From an uncultured Ellagibacter sp. (lineage in GTDB: Bacteria; Actinomycetota; Coriobacteriia; Coriobacteriales; Eggerthellaceae): a stretch of 7,753 nt of DNA. This document shows positions 1-6,094 of this stretch, piece by piece. The stretch spans positions 1-7,753 of the forward strand of contig CAKTSW010000055.1 in NCBI GenBank assembly GCA_934613165.1. Direction: 5' to 3'. A program made the position numbers and the translations under genes. Position 1 is the first letter of the stretch, and the number at the start of each line of letters is the position of its first letter. The notes beneath the pieces were generated by a model, which worked only from the letters and a program-made list of their open reading frames with translations, was not told where the DNA came from and made no database searches.

Positions 1-1034
1 GTGTACACCACGCCGCCGAAGGACCCGTAGATGAACACCGGGTTGATGCCTCGGTCGCGCGACGCCTGCGCGCACTGGATCATCATGAGCACGATGGCGA
101 CGCTGTACACCGCGTAGAGGATGGCGGCCTGCCAACGGGCGTACTCGAGCGAGGCGAAGGGCAGAATCAAAAACGACGTGATCACGAAGGGGAACGCGAC
201 GCGGTACATCCCGACGACGTTCAGTCGCACGCTCTGCTTCTTCCAGAGCGCGAGCATAACCACGGCTCCAATGAACGACGCCGCCATGGAAAGCAGGTTC
301 ACGAGCGAGCCGATCTGCGGCTCGCCGATGGCGAGCGCGCGCATGATGCCGGCGCAGAACCCGATCGCACCGACGCAGAAGGCGCTGCGCCAGTAGTCGC
401 GGACCACGGCGCGGTACACCGGCGCGTTCTCGCGCGGCACGTCCTCGAACATAGGCTGGTCGAGCTTGATCTCGCGGCTTTTCAGCACGATCGCCAAGCC
501 GAACAGCGGCATGAAGACGAGCGGGATGAGGAACGCTGTGACCGCTTGGGGAATGGCGTACAGCCCGAAGTAGAGCACAGCGCCGTAGGCCGTTCCGCGG
601 ATGAGGTCGAGGTTGCCCCGGTCGGTTTCGGAACTTGCGAACAGACGCTGCCACAGCATGTAGAAGCCGGCCGACCCGAGCCCCAAAAAAGCCCCGCCCA
701 CGATGACGAGGGCGAGCGCGTGGGCGTCGACGTAGATGGCGGCGATGAGGCAGCACCACCCGATGAAGTACGGCACGCAGGCGAGCCCCACGAGGAAGCG
801 CCGCGTGGGGCCGGGGAGGAAGTAGACGCCGACGGCGCTCGCGAAGTAGCACAGCGAGAACACGAGCGATTGCGCGAGGAAGAACCAGAACGTGATTTCC
901 GGCGTTTGGAACCCCATGGGCAAAAAGGGGAACACGCCTCCCCACACCCCCGCCGCGTTGATGGCGATGAAGAGGGCGTAGCCGAGCGATGCGGTGTTCG
1001 GCCGCAGCAGATATATGAAACCCGTCTTGCCCAC
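1..1034 (-). CDS. Polytopic membrane protein, probable N-terminal domain of a membrane-anchored LuxR-type regulator (partial, C-terminus outside window)
   Basis: The minus strand is open from a GTG at 1034-1032 to the window edge, giving 344 residues beginning MGKTGFIYLL. A purine-rich AGAGGGGG just upstream of the GTG supports this start. About ten hydrophobic helices are visible, near residues 17-38, 50-73, 80-100, 106-130, 148-166, 167-185, 215-235, 243-263, 276-294 and 301-320. A polar loop at 186-214 divides them into two halves, as in a 12-helix MFS-like fold. Gut Eggerthellaceae carry many proteins in which such a domain is fused to a C-terminal LuxR-type helix-turn-helix, and these are often encoded beside reductase operons. 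The divergent position next to dmsABC fits that role, so it may sense a ligand and control the operon. The DNA-binding domain itself is not visible here, so a plain MFS-type transporter remains possible. The membrane-protein call is firm; the regulator call is inference. Confidence 0.7.
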   Translation of the reverse strand, partial: MGKTGFIYLLRPNTASLGYALFIAINAAGVWGGVFPFLPMGFQTPEITFWFFLAQSLVFSLCYFASAVGVYFLPGPTRRFLVGLACVPYFIGWCCLIAAIYVDAHALALVIVGGAFLGLGSAGFYMLWQRLFASSETDRGNLDLIRGTAYGAVLYFGLYAIPQAVTAFLIPLVFMPLFGLAIVLKSREIKLDQPMFEDVPRENAPVYRAVVRDYWRSAFCVGAIGFCAGIMRALAIGEPQIGSLVNLLSMAASFIGAVVMLALWKKQSVRLNVVGMYRVAFPFVITSFLILPFASLEYARWQAAILYAVYSVAIVLMMIQCAQASRDRGINPVFIYGSFGGVVY

Positions 1035-1111
1035 GATCCCCCTCTTGGATGCGCGAAGCCCGTCTTCCGTCCCGCGCGAATGCCGCCGCGCGGCCTTTAT
1101 GCGTTCGCCAG

Positions 1112-1120
1112 ATTATAGCA
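1112..1120 (-). promoter_or_regulatory. Extended -10 promoter for the minus-strand membrane protein gene
   Basis: Read on the minus strand, the sequence is TGC followed by TATAAT, a perfect extended -10 element (TATAAT at 1117-1112). No good -35 hexamer lies 17 bases upstream, which is tolerated at extended -10 promoters. Transcription would start near 1105, leaving a leader of about 70 bases before the GTG at 1034. The assignment is from pattern only. Confidence 0.5.
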
Positions 1121-1170
1121 AGGCTTGCCGCTCCCGCTTCGCCAAAGCGTCGGTCGGGCGGGACGATTTT

Positions 1171-1248
1171 GTCACACGCTTTGCCACATGTGAACGTTTG
1201 ACCTGCGATGATTCAAAAATCGCACGTTTTATGTGACACGCCTGTGAC
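1171..1248. promoter_or_regulatory. Cluster of four TGTGA half-sites between the divergent genes (putative operator region)
   Basis: TGTGAC occurs on the plus strand at 1232-1237 and 1243-1248, exactly 11 bp (about one helical turn) apart. The near copy TGTGAAC is at 1189-1195, and the reverse complement GTCACA at 1171-1176. The two left copies form an inverted pair (TCACA, 12-bp spacer, TGTGA) and the two right copies a direct pair. A cluster this dense in a divergent intergenic region suggests binding of a dimeric or multimeric regulator. CRP uses the same pentamer but with a 6-bp spacer as an inverted repeat, which is not seen here. The binding protein is unknown; the adjacent putative LuxR-type regulator is one candidate. 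Confidence 0.4.
1204..1224. repeat. Short perfect inverted repeat, 6-bp arms
   Basis: TGCGAT at 1204-1209 is matched by ATCGCA at 1219-1224 across a 9-base AT-rich spacer. It lies inside the TGTGA cluster and overlaps the end of a TTGACC hexamer at 1198-1203. It could be an operator half-site pair. The flanking bases add two further complementary positions after one mismatch. Function is not known. Confidence 0.35.
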
Positions 1249-1264
1249 CGGGTGAGGGTACAGT
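1233..1264 (+). promoter_or_regulatory. Possible promoter region of the dmsABC operon
   Basis: The best -10-like hexamer between the half-sites and the leader hairpin is TACAGT at 1259-1264. It has no convincing -35 at 16-18 bp, and GTGACA at 1233-1238 is 20 bp away. A weak -35 with half-sites just upstream of the -10 would suit a promoter that needs an activator. A TTGACC at 1198-1203 lacks a -10 at proper spacing. The exact start site cannot be fixed by eye. Confidence 0.25.
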
Positions 1265-1278
1265 ACGCAGTGCTTGAA

Positions 1279-1320
1279 GCGCGTCCTTATGGCGAGTCCC
1301 CAAAATCGGGGAGGACGCGT
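1279..1320 (+). promoter_or_regulatory. Two-tier hairpin in the presumed 5' leader of dmsA
   Basis: CGCGTCC at 1280-1286 pairs perfectly with GGACGCG at 1313-1319, with a G-U pair possible at 1279/1320. Stacked directly on its 3' side, TCCCC at 1297-1301 pairs with GGGGA at 1308-1312 around the loop AAAATC. A one-sided 10-base bulge at 1287-1296 separates the two stems on the 5' side. A further GC-rich stem is possible just downstream (GCGGG 1321-1325 with CCCGC 1343-1347). No U-tract follows, so this is not a standard terminator. It lies about 90 bases before the dmsA start and could be a cis-acting RNA element. No known riboswitch class is recognised from the sequence. Confidence 0.4.
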
Positions 1321-1412
1321 GCGGGGCGGGAAGGGAACCGCGCCCGCGTTCCGACGGCAGGCTGCAAAGGTCGCCGCCGGTTTCAAAAGAAGAGAAAAGA
1401 AGGGGGAGTGCT

Positions 1413-3812
1413 ATGCCAGACGTGAACGTAAGCCGTCGCACGTTCGTCAAGACGACGGGCGCCCTTGGCGCCCTGGCAGCTGTCGGCGGGACCGCCGCGG
1501 CGACGAGTTCTCTGTTCGACTCGACGACGCCGGCTTTCGCCGATGCTGCTGACGAGATTCATTGGAGCCAATGCAATGTGAACTGCGGTGGAAACTGCAT
1601 TTTCCAATGGCATACCAAAGATGGAAAAGTCCAATACATGGAGACCGACAACATCGGGGGCTCCGATTTGCAGGCGCGTGCCTGCCTGCGCGGGCGTTCC
1701 ATGCGCCGTTGGCTTAACAGCCCCGACCGCCTGCTTTACCCCATGAAGCGTGTGGGCAAGCGCGGCGAGGGCAAGTTCGAGAGAATCAGCTGGGATGAAG
1801 CCATCGATACCATTGCCGATAAGCTGAAATCCACCATCGATACGTACGGCAACGACGCCATCTATGTGAACTACGCGACGGGCATGTACTCCACGACGGG
1901 CAACCCGACGGCTCGTTTGCTCAACCTTATCGGCGGCTACCTGAATATGGTCTACGACTATTCCGCCAACCAGCTGGAAGCGGCGATGCCGTTCATGTGG
2001 GGCTCGGCGTGCGTGGGCTCTTCGTTCACCGAGGCCATCGAAAACTCCGACCTAATGGTCTTATTCGGTAACAGTCCCGCTGAGACCCGAATGGGCGGCG
2101 CGAACGTGGTATGGGATTTCGCTCGCTTGCGCGAAGCCCTTGCCAAGCGCGGCGGCAAGATCATCAGTATTGACCCGCGCATGAACGAGAGCGTTTCGGG
2201 ACACCCCGATGAATGGCTGCCGATCCGCCCGGGCACCGACGCCGCTCTGTGCGCCGCCATCGCGCATGAGTGGATTTCGGAAAACAAAGTCGATAAGGAC
2301 TTCCTCGACACCTACTGCGTCGGCTACGACGACGACACGATGCCCGAATCCGCGAAGGGCCAGAACAAGTCCTACAAAGATTACGTTATGGGCACCGGCT
2401 ACGACAAGGTCGAAAAGACCCCCGAGTGGGCCGCCCCCATCACCCAGATTCCGGCGGACACCATCCGCGAGCTCGCTGCGACCATTGCGGCCGCGAAAGC
2501 CCCGTTCATCTGCCAGGGATGGGGCCCGCAGCGCCATACCAACGGCGAGGATGCGTCCCGGTCGATTTGCATGCTGCCCGTCCTGCTCGGCCAGGTGGGC
2601 CTTCCCGGCACGAACTGCGGCGAGCGCGAGGGCATGCCCTACATCAACCTTGTCGGCAAGCTGCCGACGGGCGACAATCCCGTTGCTCTTACCATCCCAT
2701 GCTATGAATGGGTCAACGCCATCGACCACGGCGAGGAGATGACTGCGACCAACGCGGGGGTCGTCGGCGGCGACAAGCTCAACCACCCGATCAAGTTCAT
2801 CTGGAACTATGCTGGTAACTGTCTGACGAACCAGCATGGAGACATCAACTACACGCATGAGGTTCTCTCCGACGAATCGAAATGCGAGTTCATTCTGGTG
2901 TGGGATACGGTGATGACGGATTCTGCGAAATACGCCGACATCCTTCTGCCCGACGTGATGCGCTCCGAGCAGCTGAACATGCAAACCCAGGGCTACACAG
3001 AATGGTACACCGGCGTGGTTGTGGGCGGACCCGCCCAGGATGCTCCGGGCGAGTGTCGCACAAGCTACGACGTGTGCGCCGATATCGCCGACCGGTTCGG
3101 CAAGAAAGCCGACTTTACCGAAGGCCGCACTCAGGAGGAATGGATTCAGCACCTTTACGAGCAAGGCCGCGAGAAGTACACCGACATGCCTTCATGGGAT
3201 GAAATCAAGCAGCAGGGCGTGTACAAAAAGGAGCTCCCTCCCTACGTCGTTTACGAAGATTTCCGTAAGGACCCTGTGGCCAATCCTTTGAAAACCCCTT
3301 CGGGGAAAATCGAGATCTACTCCGAGCAGCTCGCAAAGATCGCGGAAACATGGGAACTTGCCGATGACGAGCGCATTTACCCGATTCCCGTCTTCCAGCC
3401 CGGTTTCCAGGGTTACGGCAGCGTGACGGAAGAGTTCCCGCTGTACTGCTGCGGATTCCATCATAAAAGCCGCACGCATAGCTCGTACGGCTTCATCGAG
3501 GAGCTCGAGCAGGTCGCGCGCCAGCAGCTGTGGATCAACCCGGCCGACGCGAACTCTCGCGGCATCGCCAATGGGGACGCGCTTGCCGTGAAGAGCCCCG
3601 CTGGCGAGATCCGCATCGAGGCGAAGGTCACGCCGCGCGTGATTCCCGGGACCGTGATGATTCCGCAAGGCGCATGGCACAACGCCGACATGTTCGGCGA
3701 CAAGGTGGACAAGGGCGGCTGCGTGAACACGCTGACCACCTACAAACCGACGCCGCTCGCGAAGGGCAACGGCCCGGCCCATTCCATAATCGTTCAGGTT
3801 GCTAAGGCTTAA
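1413..3812 (+). CDS. dmsA: Dimethyl sulfoxide reductase catalytic subunit DmsA (molybdopterin enzyme, Tat-exported)
   Basis: This 799-residue protein is close in length to E. coli DmsA. It would reduce DMSO, or a related S- or N-oxide, on the outer face of the membrane with electrons from DmsB. A Tat signal starts it: SRRTFVK at residues 7-13, a hydrophobic stretch to about 34, and AFADA near 41-45 for cleavage. Cys54, Cys58, Cys62 and Cys91 form the C-x3-C-x3-C-x28-C site for the FS0 [4Fe-4S] cluster. ACLRGRSMRR (90-99), FGNSPAETRM (218-227), DEWLPIRPGTDAAL (266-279), GWGPQRH (369-375) and KFIWNYAGN (461-469) are family signatures of the bis-MGD fold. Ser184 (YDYSANQ) is the likely molybdenum ligand, by recalled similarity to E. 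coli DmsA. The C-terminal cofactor-binding domain includes PSGKIEIYS (629-637) and LAKGN (782-786). The ATG follows AGGGGGAG by 4 bases. Family membership is certain; substrate identity is not. Confidence 0.95.
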   Translation: MPDVNVSRRTFVKTTGALGALAAVGGTAAATSSLFDSTTPAFADAADEIHWSQCNVNCGGNCIFQWHTKDGKVQYMETDNIGGSDLQARACLRGRSMRRWLNSPDRLLYPMKRVGKRGEGKFERISWDEAIDTIADKLKSTIDTYGNDAIYVNYATGMYSTTGNPTARLLNLIGGYLNMVYDYSANQLEAAMPFMWGSACVGSSFTEAIENSDLMVLFGNSPAETRMGGANVVWDFARLREALAKRGGKIISIDPRMNESVSGHPDEWLPIRPGTDAALCAAIAHEWISENKVDKDFLDTYCVGYDDDTMPESAKGQNKSYKDYVMGTGYDKVEKTPEWAAPITQIPADTIRELAATIAAAKAPFICQGWGPQRHTNGEDASRSICMLPVLLGQVGLPGTNCGEREGMPYINLVGKLPTGDNPVALTIPCYEWVNAIDHGEEMTATNAGVVGGDKLNHPIKFIWNYAGNCLTNQHGDINYTHEVLSDESKCEFILVWDTVMTDSAKYADILLPDVMRSEQLNMQTQGYTEWYTGVVVGGPAQDAPGECRTSYDVCADIADRFGKKADFTEGRTQEEWIQHLYEQGREKYTDMPSWDEIKQQGVYKKELPPYVVYEDFRKDPVANPLKTPSGKIEIYSEQLAKIAETWELADDERIYPIPVFQPGFQGYGSVTEEFPLYCCGFHHKSRTHSSYGFIEELEQVARQQLWINPADANSRGIANGDALAVKSPAGEIRIEAKVTPRVIPGTVMIPQGAWHNADMFGDKVDKGGCVNTLTTYKPTPLAKGNGPAHSIIVQVAKA

Positions 3813-3826
3813 GGGGGTAGACGAGA

Positions 3827-4450
3827 ATGACGCAATACGGATTCTATTTCGACAGCACACGCTGCACCGGATGCCGCACCTGTGAAATGGCCTGCAAGGA
3901 CTATAAAGACTTGACCGCCGATTTCGCGTATCGCCATGTGTACGATTGCGAGGGCGGCGACTGGGAGGAGCAGGCTGATGGAACATGCACTCAGAACTGC
4001 TTCGTCTACCACGTTTCCCTTTCGTGCCAGCATTGCGACGACCCGGCATGCGTGAAGGTGTGTCCGACCACTGCAATGCACAAGGACGCGGAGACGGGTC
4101 TCGTGTCGGTCGATACGGGCAAGTGCATCGGCTGCGGCTATTGCCACATGGCGTGCCCTTACAACGCGCCGAAGGTCGACCGGGAAAAGGGTCATAGCGT
4201 GAAATGCAACGGGTGCGCAGAGCGCGTCGCCGAGGGAAAGAACCCCATCTGCGTGGACGCCTGCCCGCTTCGCGCCCTCGATTTCGGCCCCATCGACGAT
4301 ATCCGCAAGAAGTACGAAGGGGTCGATTGCGTACCGCCTATGCCGGAAGCGAGTTGCACGCACCCCAACATAGTTGTCAAGGAATGTCCCGCCGCCGAAC
4401 GTGCCGAAAACGTTGCTGGCCTGATCGTCAACCCCCTGGAGGTGATGTAG
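3827..4450 (+). CDS. dmsB: DMSO reductase iron-sulfur electron transfer subunit DmsB
   Basis: This 207-residue ferredoxin-like protein has 16 cysteines in four groups. They are C13-x2-C16-x2-C19-x3-C23, C67-x2-C70-x4-C75-x3-C79, C100-x2-C103-x2-C106-x3-C110 and C127-x2-C130-x11-C142-x3-C146. This is the four-[4Fe-4S] pattern of DmsB, which passes electrons from the DmsC anchor to DmsA. YGFYFDSTRCTGC at the N-terminus, HMACPYNAP (107-115), CPLRALDFGPID (146-157) and PNIVVK (180-185) closely resemble E. coli DmsB, and the length is nearly identical. It has no signal peptide, as expected for a subunit exported bound to Tat-carrying DmsA. It starts 14 bases after the dmsA stop, with AGGGGG at 3812-3817 as ribosome binding site, so the two are in one operon. 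Extra cysteines at 41, 54, 58, 168, 177 and 187 lie outside the cluster motifs and have no assigned role. Confidence 0.95.
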   Translation: MTQYGFYFDSTRCTGCRTCEMACKDYKDLTADFAYRHVYDCEGGDWEEQADGTCTQNCFVYHVSLSCQHCDDPACVKVCPTTAMHKDAETGLVSVDTGKCIGCGYCHMACPYNAPKVDREKGHSVKCNGCAERVAEGKNPICVDACPLRALDFGPIDDIRKKYEGVDCVPPMPEASCTHPNIVVKECPAAERAENVAGLIVNPLEVM

Positions 4451-4451
4451 C

Positions 4452-5315
4452 ATGGCGTTCTCCGTTGCCGAGCTGCCCCTGGCGCTGTTCACGACGTTCG
4501 CGCCGCTGGGCGCAGGCGCGTTCATCGCGCTCGCCTGCGCATTCTTCACCACGAAGTTCTCGCCCGATCAGCTGAAGAAGATCGACCGCGCGACCATCGT
4601 CCCGCTTGCGATCGTCGTCGTCGGCTTCATCTGCGCGTTCTTCCACCTTGCGAACCCGCTTAACGCCCCGGCGGTGTTCATGGGCGCAGGCTCGCCCATG
4701 TCCAACGAGATCATCGTGGGCTGCATCTTCACCCTTGCTGCGATCGTCTACGTCATCATGGCGAACGCGGGCAAGCTTGCGGGCGGCGTTCGCAAAGGCT
4801 TCGCCGCCGTCGTGGCCGTGCTCGCGGTCGTGTTCGCCGTCTTCACCGGACTTGCCTACGTCATGAGCACCATCGCTTCCTGGAACACCCCGCTCGTTCC
4901 GGTGCAGATGCTCGGCTTCGCCCTTGTTGGCGGCGCGGCGACCGCGGCTTTCGTGCTCGCCCTTTCGGGCACCTGGGCCGATGCGTGCAAGGGGGGTTTC
5001 AAGAAGGCCGTCGTCGCGCTGGCCGTCGCGGGTGCCGTGCTTGCCATCGTGGGCTTTGGCGGTCAGCTCGGCTTGACGTCCGGCATGGGCAACGCGGTCG
5101 CTTCCGGCGCCGAGCTCGTGAACGCGGCCCTTCCCCTTGCCATCGTGGGCTTGGTGCTCATCGCGGGTGCTGCGGTGCTCGTGTTCGCTGCGACGAAGAA
5201 AGATTCCGCAACCTGCTTCTCCGCCATTGCCGTCGTCGCTGCCCTTGCGGGAATCTTCCTGGCCCGCATGGCGTTCTACGCGATTCAGCTTTCGGTCGGC
5301 ATCTACCTGGGGTAA
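4452..5315 (+). CDS. dmsC: DMSO reductase membrane anchor subunit DmsC
   Basis: This 287-residue integral membrane protein matches the length of E. coli DmsC. It should bind and oxidise menaquinol and pass electrons to DmsB. Eight hydrophobic helices are visible, near 8-30, 47-66, 85-104, 117-137, 150-171, 185-203, 225-247 and 255-276. The conserved loop FHLANPLNA (64-72) followed by SPMSNE (81-86) contains His65 and Glu86. These correspond to E. coli His65 and Glu87, which are implicated in menaquinol binding. The C-terminal ARMAFYAIQLSVGIYLG resembles the family ending. The start lies one base after the dmsB stop, behind TGGAGGTGAT at 4437-4446, a near-perfect Shine-Dalgarno, so it is probably translated in step with dmsB. 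Sequence divergence from the enterobacterial protein is high elsewhere, as usual for this family (PF04976-type). Confidence 0.9.
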   Translation: MAFSVAELPLALFTTFAPLGAGAFIALACAFFTTKFSPDQLKKIDRATIVPLAIVVVGFICAFFHLANPLNAPAVFMGAGSPMSNEIIVGCIFTLAAIVYVIMANAGKLAGGVRKGFAAVVAVLAVVFAVFTGLAYVMSTIASWNTPLVPVQMLGFALVGGAATAAFVLALSGTWADACKGGFKKAVVALAVAGAVLAIVGFGGQLGLTSGMGNAVASGAELVNAALPLAIVGLVLIAGAAVLVFAATKKDSATCFSAIAVVAALAGIFLARMAFYAIQLSVGIYLG

Positions 5316-5363
5316 CGCTTTCGATCACGCGACTCCCCCGCGGCTTTCGCTGCGCTAAACGTA

Positions 5364-5396
5364 AGGCCTCGCCGCTTCCTTCCCGCGGCGGGGCCT
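5364..5396 (+). terminator. Strong GC-rich hairpin after dmsC (terminator or attenuator)
   Basis: AGGCCTCGCCGC at 5364-5375 pairs over 12 positions with GCGGCGGGGCCT at 5385-5396, with a single T-G wobble, around a 9-base pyrimidine loop. It starts about 50 bases after the dmsC stop. Only GCTATATT follows instead of a T-run, so it may terminate inefficiently or act as a processing or stabilising structure. It would separate expression of dmsABC from dmsD and the second anchor gene. Confidence 0.5.
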
Positions 5397-5404
5397 GCTA
5401 TATT
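5396..5404 (+). promoter_or_regulatory. Extended -10 promoter for dmsD
   Basis: TGC followed by TATATT (5399-5404) is an extended -10 element one base from the consensus hexamer. It touches the 3' arm of the preceding hairpin. A -35 at 17-bp spacing would be TTCCTT (5376-5381), which is poor. Transcription would begin near 5411, giving a leader of about 26 bases with AGAAGGGCGG (5421-5430) as ribosome binding site. The call is from pattern only. Confidence 0.4.
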
Positions 5405-5436
5405 CTGACGACGAACGACGAGAAGGGCGGTTTTCC

Positions 5437-6078
5437 ATGGCCGAGAACGACGACGAGATGATCGAGGCGATCGCATTTACGGGCGAGGTTCTCTCCCCGT
5501 TTTTCCTGGAGGACCCGAAGACGGGCGGCGCGCAGGCGTCGTTTGCCGCCATGGCCTCGCTCGACGCACGGGCGGCCGCGGCGGAGTGGCCCTTCGCCGA
5601 GCCCGCATGCGCGGCGAGCGGGCTTGCCGACATGGTTTTAGGGCTCGCGGACGGCGTGACCGACGATTTGACGTGGGAATACCGGCGGCTGTTCGTGGGG
5701 CCGGGGCATCTTCCCGTGCCTCCCTGGGGGTCGGTCTACACCGACCGAGAATGCGTCGTGTTCGGCGAGGCGACGCTTCGCCTTCGCGCCTGGATGCGGG
5801 AACACGGCGTCGCGCGCGCGTCCGACGAGAAAACCCCCGAGGACCACATCGGCCTCATGCTCGCGCTGATGTCCCATCTTTGTCGCACCAAGCCGGACTG
5901 CCTCGACGAATACCTTTGCATGCACCTGCTCACATGGGCGCCGCATTACCTGGAAGAGCTTGCCGAGGAAGCAAGGCATCCGTTCTATCGGGGTCTAGCG
6001 AACCTTACGCGTGCCACGCTTTCGGGAATTCAGGAATTCCGCGGCCTTTCCGTCGCGACGCCTCGTTTCTACAAGTAG
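5437..6078 (+). CDS. dmsD: DmsD/TorD-family redox enzyme maturation chaperone
   Basis: This 213-residue cytoplasmic, helix-rich protein has no signal peptide or membrane segment and is near the usual ~200-residue size of DmsD/TorD. The family binds the twin-arginine leader of its molybdoenzyme and holds back export until the cofactor is inserted. Its two diagnostic blocks are present: EYRRLFVGPG (81-90) running into HLPVPPWGSVY (91-101), and PEDHIGLMLALM (134-145). A helix-rich C-terminal part with HYLEELAEEARHPFYRGLA (170-188) follows. The ATG is preceded by AGAAGGGCGG at 5421-5430. The gene sits after dmsABC, so DmsA with its SRRTFVK leader is the expected client. It is separated from dmsC by 121 bases containing a hairpin and a likely promoter, so it may be transcribed separately as well as by read-through. 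The family is clear; client specificity is inferred from position. Confidence 0.92.
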   Translation: MAENDDEMIEAIAFTGEVLSPFFLEDPKTGGAQASFAAMASLDARAAAAEWPFAEPACAASGLADMVLGLADGVTDDLTWEYRRLFVGPGHLPVPPWGSVYTDRECVVFGEATLRLRAWMREHGVARASDEKTPEDHIGLMLALMSHLCRTKPDCLDEYLCMHLLTWAPHYLEELAEEARHPFYRGLANLTRATLSGIQEFRGLSVATPRFYK

Positions 6079-6094
6079 GGGAGGTGCCTCTGTC

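Noticed and set aside
546..1118. Plus-strand open frames at 121-396, 546-1118 and 994-1236
   Set aside because: They oppose the well-supported membrane protein on the minus strand or run into the promoter region. Their products are charged, low-complexity and have no sensible ribosome binding site.
1198..1203. TTGACC as a -35 for dmsA
   Set aside because: No -10-like hexamer lies 16-18 bp downstream; the first AT-rich hexamer (1227-1232) is 23 bp away.
1289..1552. Possible leader peptide from the ATG at 1289 overlapping the dmsA start in another frame
   Set aside because: The ATG lies inside the hairpin bulge, has no ribosome binding site, and the product is an Arg/Lys-rich chance frame running into dmsA.
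1561..1640. Locally AT-richer stretch at the start of mature DmsA (about 45% GC by count over 1561-1620)
   Set aside because: It encodes the cluster-binding segment rich in Asn, Lys, Phe, Ile, Gln and His, so amino-acid content is a sufficient explanation; no sign of transfer.
2061..3164. Long minus-strand open frames inside dmsA (2061-3164), across dmsA/dmsB (3192-4076), and inside the second anchor (6101-7165)
   Set aside because: These are antisense shadows caused by GC-rich third positions. Their translations are Arg/Ala/His-rich or unlike known folds, while the sense frames are clear family members.
6024..6042. Near-palindrome with two GAATTC copies near the dmsD end
   Set aside because: It lies within coding sequence for a normal family C-terminus and is well explained as codons for Gly-Ile-Gln-Glu-Phe.
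6011..6094. Upstream start at 6011 for the second anchor gene
   Set aside because: It would overlap dmsD by 68 bases and add a non-membrane 28-residue extension absent from the family. The ATG at 6095 has a good ribosome binding site.
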